Assembly: GCF_000377205.1 (NCBI RefSeq)
Contig: NZ_KB897905.1
Span: 306,586 to 370,585, forward strand
Reading direction: 5' to 3'
Origin: Thioalkalivibrio sp. ALJ3
GTDB lineage: Bacteria > Pseudomonadota > Gammaproteobacteria > Ectothiorhodospirales > Ectothiorhodospiraceae
Length of the DNA: 64,000 bases
The notes under the pieces are model-generated. The model ran no database searches. It saw only the letters and a program-made list of their open reading frames with translations, and was not told the DNA's origin. This document shows positions 1-9,770 of the stretch, piece by piece. Position 1 is the stretch's first letter, and every line of letters begins with the position of its first letter. A program made the translations under genes and the position numbers.

Positions 1-629
1 CCAGCGAGGGCGAGCACGGCGGCTACCGCGAAGTGATCGGACGCCTGGCCGGCCAGGGCGCCTTCTCGCGACTCAAGTTCGAATCCGGCGCCCACCGCGT
101 TCAGCGCGTCCCGGAGACCGAATCCCAGGGCCGCATCCACACCTCCGCGGCCACGGTCGCCATCCTGCCGGAGCTGGACGAGGTCGAGATGCCGGAGATC
201 AACCCGGCCGACCTGCGCGTGGACACCTTCCGCGCCTCCGGGGCCGGCGGCCAGCACGTCAACAAGACCGACTCGGCGATCCGCCTGACCCACCTGCCCA
301 CCGGCATCGTGGTCGAGTGCCAGGAAGAACGCTCGCAGCACAAGAACCGCGCCAAGGCCATGACCTACCTCGCCGCCCGCCTGTTCGAGGCCGAGCGCGA
401 GGCCCAGGACGCCGCGCAGAGCGCCGAGCGCAAGAGCCTGGTCGGAAGCGGCGACCGCTCCGAACGCATCCGCACCTACAACTTCCCGCAGGGCCGCGTC
501 ACCGACCACCGCATCAACCTGACCCTGTACAAGCTGGAACAGGTGATGGCCGGCGACCTCGACCCGGTGATCGACCCACTGATCCACGAATACCAGGCCG
601 AACAGCTCGCGACTCTCGCGGACGCGTAA
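1..629 (+). CDS. prfA: Peptide chain release factor 1 (5' truncated by window edge)
   Basis: Class I release factor that recognises UAA and UAG and triggers peptidyl-tRNA hydrolysis on the ribosome. The reading frame is already open at base 3, so the N-terminal part with the codon-recognition domain lies largely upstream of the window. The visible part contains the catalytic GGQ tripeptide (bases 246-254, context [10 protein letters not shown]) and the downstream segment [13 protein letters not shown] that is typical of RF1/RF2. Assignment as RF1 rather than RF2 rests on the adjoining prmC gene and on the absence of any frameshift site. The TAA stop overlaps the ATG of prmC (TAATG), so the two are translationally coupled. 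This fits, because PrmC methylates the Gln of the GGQ motif. Confidence 0.96.
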   Translation, partial: SEGEHGGYREVIGRLAGQGAFSRLKFESGAHRVQRVPETESQGRIHTSAATVAILPELDEVEMPEINPADLRVDTFRASGAGGQHVNKTDSAIRLTHLPTGIVVECQEERSQHKNRAKAMTYLAARLFEAEREAQDAAQSAERKSLVGSGDRSERIRTYNFPQGRVTDHRINLTLYKLEQVMAGDLDPVIDPLIHEYQAEQLATLADA

Positions 630-1486
630 TGGAAACGCCTGCCACGCTGGATGCCCTGCTGCGGGAGCTGCGCGACCGTCTGCAGGCGGCCGGATCGGAC
701 GAGCCGGGTCTCGAGGCCCGGCTGCTGCTCGGCGCGGCGACCGGGCTCGACACCAGCGCCCTGATCGCCCGCGGGCTCGATGTCGCCTCCGCGTCGCAGC
801 GCGAACGTGCCGACACCCTGTGCCGGCGTCGCGAGGCGGGTGAGCCGATCGCCCACATCCTCGGCCGGCGCGCCTTCTGGACCCTCGATCTCGGGGTCTC
901 CCCCGCCTGTCTGATCCCGCGCCCGGAGACCGAACTCCTGGTGGAACAGGCAATCGCGACCATCGACGCCTGCGAGCGCGCGCATCCCCGGGTGCTGGAC
1001 CTGGGCACCGGCAGCGGCGCAATCATCCTCGCGCTGAAGGCGGAACGCCCGGCCATAGAGGCCGTCGCCACCGACCGCAGCGCGGACGCCCTGCGCCAGG
1101 CCCGTGCGAACGCAGACACCCTGGGGCTGGACGTGACCTTCCTGCAGGGGACGTGGCTCGCCGCGCTCAAGCCCGGGGACACCTTCGACGTGATCGTCAG
1201 CAACCCGCCCTACATTGACCCCGACGACCCCCACCTGACCCGAGGCGACCTGCGCTTCGAGCCACGGGAGGCACTGGCCGCGCCGGAAGCCGGGCTCGGC
1301 GACCTGTACACCATCATCGACACCGCATTCCTCCACCTGCTCCCGGGCGCGCCTCTGCTCCTGGAGCACGGGTTTGATCAGGCCCGCGACGTTCGGGCCC
1401 GCATGGAGCGGGCAGGCTATCGCGAGGTGCGGAGTTTGCGTGACCCCGCCGAACTCGAGCGCGTCACAATCGGAAGCCGCCCATAA
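629..1486 (+). CDS. prmC: Release factor glutamine methyltransferase
   Basis: SAM-dependent N5-glutamine methyltransferase that modifies the GGQ glutamine of RF1 and RF2. The 285-residue protein has a helical N-terminal substrate-binding domain (about 1-90), the SAM-binding glycine motif DLGTGSGA (residues 124-131) and the diagnostic NPPY tetrapeptide (192-195) that binds the target glutamine. The start at 629 is chosen because it overlaps the prfA stop and gives the usual family length; the frame remains open further upstream, but that part lies inside prfA. The product is cytoplasmic. A convergent gene follows, with a shared hairpin in between. Confidence 0.96.
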   Translation: METPATLDALLRELRDRLQAAGSDEPGLEARLLLGAATGLDTSALIARGLDVASASQRERADTLCRRREAGEPIAHILGRRAFWTLDLGVSPACLIPRPETELLVEQAIATIDACERAHPRVLDLGTGSGAIILALKAERPAIEAVATDRSADALRQARANADTLGLDVTFLQGTWLAALKPGDTFDVIVSNPPYIDPDDPHLTRGDLRFEPREALAAPEAGLGDLYTIIDTAFLHLLPGAPLLLEHGFDQARDVRARMERAGYREVRSLRDPAELERVTIGSRP

Positions 1487-1491
1487 AAAAA

Positions 1492-1513
1492 GCCCCGGCG
1501 CGAACGCCGGGGC
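1492..1513 (-). terminator. Rho-independent terminator between prmC and the His-rich gene
   Basis: A perfect 9-bp GC stem (GCCCCGGCG at 1492-1500 and CGCCGGGGC at 1505-1513) closes a CGAA loop, which reads as a UUCG tetraloop on the minus strand. The A-run at 1484-1491 becomes a U-tract on the minus strand, so the hairpin best serves the minus-strand gene at 1537-1896. It may also stop prmC transcripts, although no T-run follows on that side. Confidence 0.8.
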
Positions 1514-1536
1514 CAACCGTGTGATGCGGGTATAGC

Positions 1537-1896
1537 CTAGAACGGCAGATGCAGATGCAGGTTCATCGAGCCACTCGGCGAGCGGTGTCGCGGGCGGCTG
1601 TGGTAGTGGTAATGATGGTGCTGCTGGTAGCTGTGATAGTGCCGGTGATGATGACCACGCCCGCGTTTGTGCGAGCGCTTGGAATGCTTGTAGCCACGAT
1701 AGCCGGGATGGCTGCGGGCATGCGGCGGGCCGCCATAATGGCCCGGGCGATGATGCACATGCTGCAGGGCATCGGGGTCGAAGGCCGCGGCACCGGTGTG
1801 CACAAAGCCGGAGACCGGCTGGGCCGCATGCGCCGGGGCCGCCAGGGCAAACACCAGCAACGCCGCCGGCGCCAGGGCGATCATCATGCGTTTCAT
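1537..1896 (-). CDS. Histidine-rich secreted small protein
   Basis: A 119-residue protein of unknown function. Residues 1-25 form a clear Sec signal peptide (basic start, hydrophobic Ala/Leu core, AHA-type cleavage site). The mature part is very rich in His, Arg, Tyr and Ser, with clusters such as GHHHRHYHSY and QQHHHYHYH, and ends in NLHLHLPF. I know of no domain; a periplasmic or extracellular metal-binding role (Ni, Zn, Cu) is inference from composition only. The start at 1896 has an excellent Shine-Dalgarno (GGAGGT) six bases upstream, which excludes the longer frame starting at 1920. The gene is monocistronic, with its own terminator at 1492-1513. Confidence 0.75.
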   Translation of the reverse strand: MKRMMIALAPAALLVFALAAPAHAAQPVSGFVHTGAAAFDPDALQHVHHRPGHYGGPPHARSHPGYRGYKHSKRSHKRGRGHHHRHYHSYQQHHHYHYHSRPRHRSPSGSMNLHLHLPF

Positions 1897-2059
1897 CGTG
1901 TACCTCCTTGGACTGCGCAACTGGCAGAATTGCCAAGGTCCAAATTACGGGGTCTTCCTGAACGGTTCCTAACCGAGCCGCCCCAGGAGCGTGACGCCGG
2001 TTACACTTTTCCGTACTACGTGACTAAGCCTTGACCCGATTCACACTGGAGAACGCCCC

Positions 2060-2815
2060 GTGGATGACCCGGAACTGCTGCGCTACAGCCGCCAGATCAT
2101 GCTGCCCGGTGTCGGGGTCGAGGGGCAGCAGGGCCTGCAGGAGGCCCACGCGGTCATCATGGGCCTGGGTGGCCTGGGTTCGCCCGTAGCCGCCTACCTC
2201 GCGGCTGCCGGGGTCGGGCGACTCACGCTCGTCGACCCGGATCATGTCGAGGTCACGAACCTGCAGCGACAGATCCTGCATACCGATGCGGATATCGGTC
2301 GCGACAAGGTGGAGTCCGCGGCGCGGCGCCTGGCGGCGATGAATCCCAACTGTCGCGTCGAGACCCGCGCCGAACGCCTGGATGTGCCTGCCATGAGCAC
2401 CCTGTTCGCGAAGGCCGACGTGGTTCTGGACGGCACCGACAACTTCGCCAGCCGGGGCGCAATCAACCGCGCGGCGGTTGCCAGCGGTACACCGCTGGTC
2501 TCCGGCGCGGTAATCCGCTTCGAGGGACAGCTCACCACCTTCGACTACCGCGACCCGGGGGCCGCCTGCTACCACTGCCTGTATGGCGAGGGCGGCGGGG
2601 ACGAGGACACCTGTGCAGCCAATGGCGTGCTGGCCAGCCTGCCGGGGGTAATCGGCAGCCTGCAGGCCACCGAGGCGCTCAAACTGCTGATCGGGCTCCC
2701 GACCCTGAGCGGGCGGCTGCTGATCGTGGATGCGACCAGCATGCAGTTTCGCGAGATTCGTCTGCGCCGCGATCCGGATTGCCCGGTCTGCGCACAGCGT
2801 CCGGCCCGGGCCTGA
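2060..2815 (+). CDS. moeB: MoeB/ThiF-family sulfur-carrier adenylyltransferase
   Basis: E1-like enzyme that adenylates the C-terminal Gly-Gly of a sulfur carrier (MoaD or ThiS) with ATP. The 251 residues show the nucleotide-binding Rossmann motif GLGGLGS (35-41), the VDPDHVEVTNLQRQ segment, the DGTDNF motif and two CxxC zinc ligand pairs (Cys170/173 and Cys241/244). Cys185 is a candidate for the conserved non-zinc cysteine. The start is GTG, preceded eight bases upstream by GGAG. There is no rhodanese domain at the C-terminus, which separates it from the longer MoeZ type. The order prfA-prmC-moeB recurs in gammaproteobacteria. MoeB and ThiF cannot be separated with certainty from sequence alone. 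Confidence 0.9.
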   Translation: MDDPELLRYSRQIMLPGVGVEGQQGLQEAHAVIMGLGGLGSPVAAYLAAAGVGRLTLVDPDHVEVTNLQRQILHTDADIGRDKVESAARRLAAMNPNCRVETRAERLDVPAMSTLFAKADVVLDGTDNFASRGAINRAAVASGTPLVSGAVIRFEGQLTTFDYRDPGAACYHCLYGEGGGDEDTCAANGVLASLPGVIGSLQATEALKLLIGLPTLSGRLLIVDATSMQFREIRLRRDPDCPVCAQRPARA

Positions 2816-2828
2816 CGAAGACGCTGAG

Positions 2829-3245
2829 TCAGTCGCTGGAGCGGGGCCGGAAGGCGACCACCTGGCCACGGGGGATACGTTGATCCTCCTGGGCCAGAGC
2901 AGCGGCCAGACGGTCGGCCATGCAAGCCAGGGCGCGATTGGTGACCATGGTTGCCATGGAGTGATAAAGGCGCAGCTCGCAGGCCACCGGGCGATGCAGG
3001 TTATGACGATGGGCGGCGCGAAAGGCCGTCCAGGCCACCACCGGCATGTCGTTGAGCACGCGATCCACCACGACCCACGCATCCGGCTGCAGGATCAGGT
3101 CCAGGTGCTTCAGGATTGGCAGGGGCAGGCGGATCTCGGGGCCCAGCCGACGCAGGGCCAGGGCCGCCTGGTTGTAATAGCGGGCCTCGACCTGCCATCC
3201 GGGCCGGGTATCCAGAGTGGGAATCTCGGTATGCCGGGAATACAT
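2829..3245 (-). CDS. Conserved-looking hypothetical protein
   Basis: A 138-residue protein that I do not recognise. It has no signal peptide or membrane segment and is rich in Arg, Ala and Leu. An acidic/hydrophobic middle (PILKHLDLILQPDAWVVVD) is followed by a His/Arg-rich stretch (AFRAAHRHNLHRPVACEL) and an Ala-rich helix near the C-terminus. A G-rich stretch (GGGGGCTGG) just before the ATG may act as a ribosome-binding site. It converges on moeB with a 13-bp gap. A copy of the GGGAAACACTGAT repeat lies 15 bp upstream of its start codon. Coding status is supported by high-GC third positions and lack of a competing frame. Confidence 0.6.
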   Translation of the reverse strand: MYSRHTEIPTLDTRPGWQVEARYYNQAALALRRLGPEIRLPLPILKHLDLILQPDAWVVVDRVLNDMPVVAWTAFRAAHRHNLHRPVACELRLYHSMATMVTNRALACMADRLAAALAQEDQRIPRGQVVAFRPRSSD

Positions 3246-3260
3246 GACCAGCCCCCGCTA

Positions 3261-3280
3261 GGGAAACACTGATGCCATTG
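3261..3280 (+). repeat. Solitary copy of the GGGAAACACTGAT repeat
   Basis: CTAGGGAAACACTGAT matches the first 13 bases of the MITE end at 38619, preceded here by CTA. Only one end is present, so it is a remnant or a solo copy. It lies in the leader of the hypothetical gene at 2829-3245, with its outer end facing the start codon. A 7-bp hairpin (TTGCTAT-CTCT-ATAGCAA, 3278-3295) follows immediately. Confidence 0.6.
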
Positions 3281-3344
3281 CTATCTCTATAGCAAAGACT
3301 GCCGCCCGGCGGGAAGATTCCGTGTCCGGTTTATTTGAACCCGG

Positions 3345-4241
3345 CTACTGGCGCGTGTCAGGGGTTGGCGGCTGGACCGCCTGGGTGGCGCAGAGGGCCT
3401 CGGCATCCACCGGGTCGAAGTGATATTGCGCGTTGCAGAACTCGCAGGTCACCTCGATGCGGCCCTGCTCCTCGATGATGCTGCGGATCTCGTCCTGCCC
3501 GAGGCCGCGCAGGGTCTCGGACACCCGTTCGCGCGAGCAGGGGCAGTGGAACTGGACCGGGGTCCCGTCGAACAGGCGTACGCGCTCCTCGGCGAACAGC
3601 CGGCCGAGCAGCGTGCCGGCATCCAGCTTCAGCATCTCCTCGGGGCTCGTGGTATCGGCCAGGATGTTCGCACGGTTCCAGTCCTCGGAATCACGCGTGA
3701 CTGCATGACCACCCTCGCCGGGTACCGCCTGCAAGAGCATCCCGGCCGCGGACTGGCCATTGGCCGCCAGCCACAACCGGGTGGGTAGTTGCTCGGAACG
3801 CTCGAAGTAAACGTTCATTGCATCCGCCAGGGTCTCGCCCTCCAGCTCGACCACGCCCTGGTAGCGCTCGCCGCCGTCGCCCGGGTCCAGCGTCAGCATC
3901 AACCGGGCGTTTTCGCCGGCACACTGGGCCAGCGTCGCATCCTCGGGCGGCGTCTCACGGAAGCGGGCCAAGCCGCGCAGCCGACCCTGGCCATCGGCCT
4001 GGGCCACGATCATGTGCACGGGACCGGTGCCGGTCACCTGCAGGATCAGCGAGCCGTCGAACTTGAGCGTGGCGGCCGTCAGCGCCACAGCCGCATAGGC
4101 CTGACCCAGCAGGTCGCGCACCACCGGCGGATACTCGTGGCGTTGCAGCAGGGCCTGCCAGGCGGCGTCCAGGTGCACCCATTCGCCACGCACCCCAGCC
4201 TCCTCCAGCATGAAGCGGTGCAGGGTGTCGGTTTCACGCAT
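3345..4241 (-). CDS. hslO: Redox-regulated chaperone Hsp33
   Basis: Cytoplasmic holdase chaperone activated by oxidation. The 298-residue protein carries the four zinc-binding redox-switch cysteines at the C-terminus: CPC (Cys233/235) and CEFC (Cys266/269). In the family, oxidation releases zinc and unfolds this region to expose the client site. The N-terminal domain has the expected LRDLLGQAYAAVALTAATLKF-like segment and the DGGERYQGVVEL motif. Length and order match the family throughout. It sits 18 bp downstream of gatB on the same strand, so it may be co-transcribed with gatCAB. Confidence 0.96.
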   Translation of the reverse strand: MRETDTLHRFMLEEAGVRGEWVHLDAAWQALLQRHEYPPVVRDLLGQAYAAVALTAATLKFDGSLILQVTGTGPVHMIVAQADGQGRLRGLARFRETPPEDATLAQCAGENARLMLTLDPGDGGERYQGVVELEGETLADAMNVYFERSEQLPTRLWLAANGQSAAGMLLQAVPGEGGHAVTRDSEDWNRANILADTTSPEEMLKLDAGTLLGRLFAEERVRLFDGTPVQFHCPCSRERVSETLRGLGQDEIRSIIEEQGRIEVTCEFCNAQYHFDPVDAEALCATQAVQPPTPDTRQ

Positions 4242-4259
4242 GGAGTCCGCAGCCCTGCA

Positions 4260-5693
4260 TCATCCGTCCAGCTTGGCCTTCAGGCGCTCGTTTACCTGGG
4301 CCGGGTTGGCCTTGCCCTGGGTGGCCTTCATTACCTGGCCGACAAAGAAGCCGAACAGCTTGTCCTTGCCGCCGCGGTACTGCTCCAGCTGCTGCGGATT
4401 GTTGGCCATCACCTCGTCGATGATCGCGTCGATCGCGCCGGTATCGGTGATCTGCTTGAGCCCCTTGGCCTCGATCACGGTGTCGGCATCGCCCTCGCCG
4501 TTCCACATCGCTTCGAAGACCTCCTTGGCGATTTTGCCGGAGATGGTCTCGTCCTGGATGCGGGCCAGGAGCCCGGCCAGGCCCTCGGCGTTCACCGGGG
4601 CCTCGGCCAGTTCGACCTCGGAGCGGTTCAGCGCCGCGGAGAACTCGCCCATCACCCAGTTGGCGGCGAGCTTGGGCGCGCCACAGCCGGCGGCGACGGC
4701 CTCGTAGAAATCGCCCATCTCGCGCGCGGCGGTCAGCACACCGGCGTCATAGTCGGACAGGCCGTACTGCTCGACAAAGCGGGCGCGCTTGGCATCCGGC
4801 AGCTCCGGAAGCTTCTCGCGCATCTGGTTCACGAACGCCGTGTCCACCACCACCGGTAGCAGGTCCGGATCGGGGAAATAGCGGTAGTCGTTGGCCTCTT
4901 CCTTGGTGCGCATGGAGCGCGTCTCGTCGCGATCCGGGTCGTACAGACGAGTCTCCTGGACGACACTGCCGCCACCCTCGATCACGTCGATCTGGCGCTC
5001 GATCTCGTGATTGATCGCGCGCTCGACGAAGCGGAAGGAGTTCAGGTTCTTCAGCTCCGCGCGGGTGCCGAACTCGGTCTGTCCCTTGGGCCGGATGGAG
5101 ACGTTCGCATCACAGCGGAAGCTGCCTTCCTGCATGTTGCCATCGCAGATATCGAGATAGCGCACCAGCGAGTGCAGCTTTTTCATGTAGGCGACCGCCT
5201 CTTTCGCCGAGCGCAGTTCCGGCTCGGAGACGATCTCGATCAGCGGGGTACCGGCACGGTTGAGGTCGATGCCGGTCATCAACTCGAAGCCTTCGTGCAG
5301 GCTCTTGCCGGCGTCTTCCTCCAGGTGTGCGCGGGTCACCCCGATGCGCTTGATCGTGCCGTCCTCCAGCTCGATATCCAAATGCCCGCGGGCGACGATC
5401 GGCAGCTCGTACTGCGAAATCTGGTAGCCCTTGGGGAGGTCCGGGTAGAAGTAGTTCTTGCGCGCGAACACCGAGCGCGGGGTGATCTCGGCGTCAATCG
5501 CCAGCCCCAGCATCACGGCCTTCTCCACCGCACCCTGGTTGAGCACCGGCAGCACGCCGGGCATGCCCAGGTCCACCGCGCAGGCCTGGCGGTTGGGCTC
5601 GGCACCGTAGGCGGTCGGCGCCCCGGAGAAGATCTTGGAGATGGTGTTGAGCTGGGCGTGAATCTCCAGCCCGATGACGGTTTCCCATTCCAT
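4260..5693 (-). CDS. gatB: Asp-tRNA(Asn)/Glu-tRNA(Gln) amidotransferase subunit B
   Basis: Kinase/transamidase subunit that activates Glu-tRNA(Gln) or Asp-tRNA(Asn) for amidation with ammonia from GatA. The 477 residues begin [17 protein letters not shown], the family signature, and include [28 protein letters not shown], the EDAGKSLHE motif and the C-terminal YqeY-like helical domain ending in the [10 protein letters not shown] segment. The start at 5693 is preferred to an upstream in-frame codon because it aligns with the family and has AGGA nine bases upstream. The gap to gatA is 10 bp. Third gene of gatCAB. Confidence 0.97.
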   Translation of the reverse strand: MEWETVIGLEIHAQLNTISKIFSGAPTAYGAEPNRQACAVDLGMPGVLPVLNQGAVEKAVMLGLAIDAEITPRSVFARKNYFYPDLPKGYQISQYELPIVARGHLDIELEDGTIKRIGVTRAHLEEDAGKSLHEGFELMTGIDLNRAGTPLIEIVSEPELRSAKEAVAYMKKLHSLVRYLDICDGNMQEGSFRCDANVSIRPKGQTEFGTRAELKNLNSFRFVERAINHEIERQIDVIEGGGSVVQETRLYDPDRDETRSMRTKEEANDYRYFPDPDLLPVVVDTAFVNQMREKLPELPDAKRARFVEQYGLSDYDAGVLTAAREMGDFYEAVAAGCGAPKLAANWVMGEFSAALNRSEVELAEAPVNAEGLAGLLARIQDETISGKIAKEVFEAMWNGEGDADTVIEAKGLKQITDTGAIDAIIDEVMANNPQQLEQYRGGKDKLFGFFVGQVMKATQGKANPAQVNERLKAKLDG

Positions 5694-5703
5694 GCGGCGA
5701 TCC

Positions 5704-7155
5704 TCAGGCGAAGGCCGCCGGCACACGGGTGTGCCAGTCGGTTTCTTGCTGGTACTGGTGGGCGACACCGAGCAGGCGCGCCTCGTCGAAGTAATTGCCG
5801 ATCAGCTGCAGGCCCACCGGCAGGCCGTCGATCTCGCCGGCCGGCAGCGACATCGCCGGCAGGCCCGCGAGGTTCGCGGCGATGGTGTAGATGTCCGACA
5901 GGTACATGCTGACCGGATCGGCCTTGGCGCCCAGCGCGAACGGCAGCTCCGGCGTGGTCGGCCCGAGCAGGACGTCGACGTCCTGGAAAGCGCTGCGGAA
6001 GTCGTCGGCAATGATGCGGCGGACCTTCTGCGCCTTCAGGTAGTAGGCGTCGTAATAGCCGGCAGACAGTACGTAGGTGCCGACCATGATGCGGCGCTTC
6101 ACCTCGTCGCCGAAGCCCTCCCCGCGCGAACGGGTGTAGAGGTCCATCAGATCCTTGGGGTCGTCGCAGCGGTGGCCGTAGCGCACGCCGTCGAAGCGCG
6201 CAAGATTGGATGAGCACTCCGCCGGGGCAATCACGTAATAGGCCGGCACCGACAGATGGCTGTTCGGCAGGCTGACCTCGCGGATCTCGGCGCCGCGGCC
6301 CTTGAGCACCTCAACGGCCGCGTCGATCACGCCGCGCACCTTCTCGTCCAGGCCCTCGCCGAAAAACTCCTTCGGCAGACCGATACGCAGCCCCTTCAGG
6401 TCCTGGTTCAGACCGGCGGTGAAGTCCTCGGCCGGACGCTCGACGCTGGTGGAGTCGCGCGGATCGAAACCGGCCATGGCGTTCAGCATCAGGCCACAGT
6501 CCTCGGCGGTCGCGGCCATCGGACCGCCCTGGTCGAGACTGGAGGCGAAGGCGATCATGCCGTAGCGCGAAACGCGGCCATAAGTGGGTTTGAGGCCGGT
6601 AATACCGCAGAACGCGGCGGGTTCACGGATCGATCCGCCGGTGTCGGTGCCGGTCGCCCCCGGCACCAGGCGCGCGCCCACCGCCGCGGCGGAGCCACCC
6701 GAAGAGCCGCCCGGGACACGCTCGATATCCCAGGGATTGCGCACCGGGCCGTAGAAACTGGTCTCGTTGGACGAGCCCATCGCGAACTCGTCCATGTTCG
6801 TCTTGCCGAGCATCACCGCACCGGCGGCATTCATCCGCTCGACGACGGTGGCGTCGTAAGGCGAGACGAAGGGATCGAGCATGCGCGAACCGCAGGAGGT
6901 GCGCACGCCCTCGGTGCAGAAAATGTCCTTCTGCGCGACCGGCACACCCAGCAGCGGGGTCTGTTCACCATTGGCCAGACGGGCATCGGCCGCTTCGGCC
7001 TGCGCCAGCGCGGACTCGGCGGTCACGGTAATAAAGCTGTTGAGCTGCGGATCGAAGCGCTCGATCCGCTCCAGATACAGCTGAGTCAGCTCGCGCGAGC
7101 TGATCTCGCGGGCCTGAAGCCTGCGCACCCAGCCGGACAGGGTTTCCTGGGACAT
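5704..7155 (-). CDS. gatA: Asp-tRNA(Asn)/Glu-tRNA(Gln) amidotransferase subunit A
   Basis: Glutaminase subunit of the GatCAB amidotransferase, which supplies ammonia for making Gln-tRNA(Gln) or Asn-tRNA(Asn). The 483-residue protein has the complete amidase-signature catalytic triad: Lys76 (GVPVAQKD), cis-Ser151 (PGGSSGGS) and nucleophile Ser175 ([10 protein letters not shown]). The start at 7155 (MSQETLSGW) is chosen over a TTG eight codons upstream, as it matches the family's N-terminus, though no strong Shine-Dalgarno is visible. Its presence implies that the organism uses the indirect pathway for at least one of these aminoacyl-tRNAs. Confidence 0.97.
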   Translation of the reverse strand: MSQETLSGWVRRLQAREISSRELTQLYLERIERFDPQLNSFITVTAESALAQAEAADARLANGEQTPLLGVPVAQKDIFCTEGVRTSCGSRMLDPFVSPYDATVVERMNAAGAVMLGKTNMDEFAMGSSNETSFYGPVRNPWDIERVPGGSSGGSAAAVGARLVPGATGTDTGGSIREPAAFCGITGLKPTYGRVSRYGMIAFASSLDQGGPMAATAEDCGLMLNAMAGFDPRDSTSVERPAEDFTAGLNQDLKGLRIGLPKEFFGEGLDEKVRGVIDAAVEVLKGRGAEIREVSLPNSHLSVPAYYVIAPAECSSNLARFDGVRYGHRCDDPKDLMDLYTRSRGEGFGDEVKRRIMVGTYVLSAGYYDAYYLKAQKVRRIIADDFRSAFQDVDVLLGPTTPELPFALGAKADPVSMYLSDIYTIAANLAGLPAMSLPAGEIDGLPVGLQLIGNYFDEARLLGVAHQYQQETDWHTRVPAAFA

Positions 7156-7224
7156 GGTTTCGAGAACTCTTGTCGACAAAAAGCGTGATGAATTCGGCGG
7201 AATCGTACCGGTGGCGCCCGCGGG

Positions 7225-7512
7225 TTACTCGATGACGCGCGGCACCAGGTAGAGCCCACCCTCGACGGCCGGCGCAATCGCCTGAAATCCCTCGCGATTA
7301 TCGGGCTCGGTGACGGCGTCCGGGCGCAGCCGCTGCTCGGCGTCCAGCGGATGGGCCATGGGTTCCACACCCTCGATGGGGGCGCCGTCGAGTTGTTCGA
7401 CGAAAGCAAAGATGTCGCTCAAACCGCCGGCAAACTCACGGGCCTTTTCGTCGCTCATCGCCAGACGAGCAAGATGCGCGATGCGCTGAACTTCGGAGGC
7501 TTCTACGGACAT
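7225..7512 (-). CDS. gatC: Asp-tRNA(Asn)/Glu-tRNA(Gln) amidotransferase subunit C
   Basis: Small 95-residue subunit that wraps around and stabilises GatA. It shows the usual VQRIAHLARLAMSDEKA helix, the central FVEQLDGAPIEGVEPMAHP segment and the C-terminal RPDAV...REGF...AVEGGLYLVPRVIE pattern. First gene of the minus-strand gatC-gatA-gatB operon, with 69 bp to gatA. It is transcribed away from mreB; the 144-bp gap between them must hold both promoters, but I could not assign either with confidence. Confidence 0.96.
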   Translation of the reverse strand: MSVEASEVQRIAHLARLAMSDEKAREFAGGLSDIFAFVEQLDGAPIEGVEPMAHPLDAEQRLRPDAVTEPDNREGFQAIAPAVEGGLYLVPRVIE

Positions 7513-7611
7513 GGTTCGGACAGGGCCCCTGTATCAGTCGATGATGATGCGGGAAACGGCCGGCAAACTTACCACAAAGCCGTTATTGCCCAAACCCCGG
7601 GCAGTTGCTAG

Positions 7612-8703
<1,092 letters not shown>

Positions 8704-8707
8704 ACTC

Positions 8708-8772
8708 CGGGCTGGATCGGGGCGAGATGGGGCGCCGCCCCGCATTCCGGGTACACGGTGGGGTCCAGCCCG
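8708..8772 (+). other. Stem-loop in the mreB-mreC intergenic region
   Basis: A 9-bp inverted repeat (CGGGCTGGA at 8708-8716, TCCAGCCCG at 8764-8772) encloses a smaller hairpin, GGGGC-GCC-GCCCC (8729-8741). There is no T-run, so it is not a classic terminator. It could partially terminate or protect the 3' end of mreB mRNA and so set MreB above MreC. That role is inference. Confidence 0.5.
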
Positions 8773-8834
8773 TCGCGCCCGCCGACCGCGGGGCGCCCCC
8801 GGCCCAACCACGACCCGCAACCGGAGGTTGAACT

Positions 8835-9770
8835 ATCAGCAAGCCGCTGTTCAGACTGGGCGTATCGCCCACTCTGCGCCTGCTCGCGGTCATCCTGCTG
8901 GGGGTGGCGCTGATGGCGCTGGACCACCGGCTGAACGAGCTGCAGACGGTGCGCAATGCACTGTCCACCATCGCCTACCCCTTGCAAGTCGCAGTGGATG
9001 CCCCGATCCGGGCGGGCAGTCGACTGCTCGAATCCTTCACCAGTCGCGAAGATCTGATCACCGAGAATCGCATCCTGCGCGACGAGAATGCGGAGTTGCG
9101 GGCTCGTCAACTGCGCTTCGACGCGTTGCAGATGGAGAACGACCGCCTGCGGGCGCTGCTGAATACGGCCGAACGCGCGGAAGAACGCGTCGAGATCGCC
9201 AAACTCCTGGCCGTGGACCTGGACCCCTTTCGCCAGCAGATCGTACTGAGCAAGGGCAGCCGACACGATGTCTACCCCGGGCAGCCGGTGATTCACCCCG
9301 ATGGCGTAATCGGCCAAGTCCTTTCGACCCAGATGACCAGCTCCACCGCCCTGCTGATCTCCGACCCGGGCCATGCCCTGCCCGTGCTCAGTGCGCGCAC
9401 CGGCCTGCGCGGCATTGTCGTCGGCACCGGCAATCCGCGGCGCCTGGAGATGCGGCACGTGCCACCCCAGGAGGATATCGAGGAAGGCGACCTCCTGCTG
9501 ACATCCGGTCTGGGCGGACGCTTCCCGCCGGACTACCCGGTCGCCCGTGTGATCTCGGTCGAACGTCAGCCCGGCCAGCCATTCCTGGATATCCAGGCCG
9601 AACCGCTGGCGGCCCTGGATCGCTCGCGGGAAGTCCTGTTGCTGTGGACCGACGAGGTCCCGGATGCGGATGCCGACACGACATCAAACACCGAAGAGGA
9701 TGAACTGGACGACAGCGGATCAGAGCCCGCAACCGGGACCAGCACTCCGGAGGCGGATGAGGCCCCATGA
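8835..9770 (+). CDS. mreC: Rod shape-determining protein MreC (apparent ATC start)
   Basis: Inner-membrane elongasome protein with a large periplasmic beta-rich domain. The frame opens after a TGA at 8829. The best Shine-Dalgarno (GGAGGT, 8823-8828) points at ATC 8835, giving the N-terminus (M)SKPLFRLGVSPTLR, which matches the KPxF start and arginine-flanked first helix of E. coli MreC. The first ATG (8904) would delete most of the membrane helix (residues about 13-27). The 311-residue form then has a coiled coil (about 65-115) and the LLTSGLGGRFPPDYPV signature. The C-terminal tail is acidic. The stop overlaps the mreD ATG (ATGA). CTG 8847 or GTG 8895 are alternative starts, but both are poorly placed. 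Confidence 0.93.
   Translation: MSKPLFRLGVSPTLRLLAVILLGVALMALDHRLNELQTVRNALSTIAYPLQVAVDAPIRAGSRLLESFTSREDLITENRILRDENAELRARQLRFDALQMENDRLRALLNTAERAEERVEIAKLLAVDLDPFRQQIVLSKGSRHDVYPGQPVIHPDGVIGQVLSTQMTSSTALLISDPGHALPVLSARTGLRGIVVGTGNPRRLEMRHVPPQEDIEEGDLLLTSGLGGRFPPDYPVARVISVERQPGQPFLDIQAEPLAALDRSREVLLLWTDEVPDADADTTSNTEEDELDDSGSEPATGTSTPEADEAP

Noticed and set aside
476-1936. A minus-strand open frame of 486 codons spanning prmC and the His-rich gene
   Set aside because: It crosses a terminator and two well-supported genes, and has low-complexity shadow composition.
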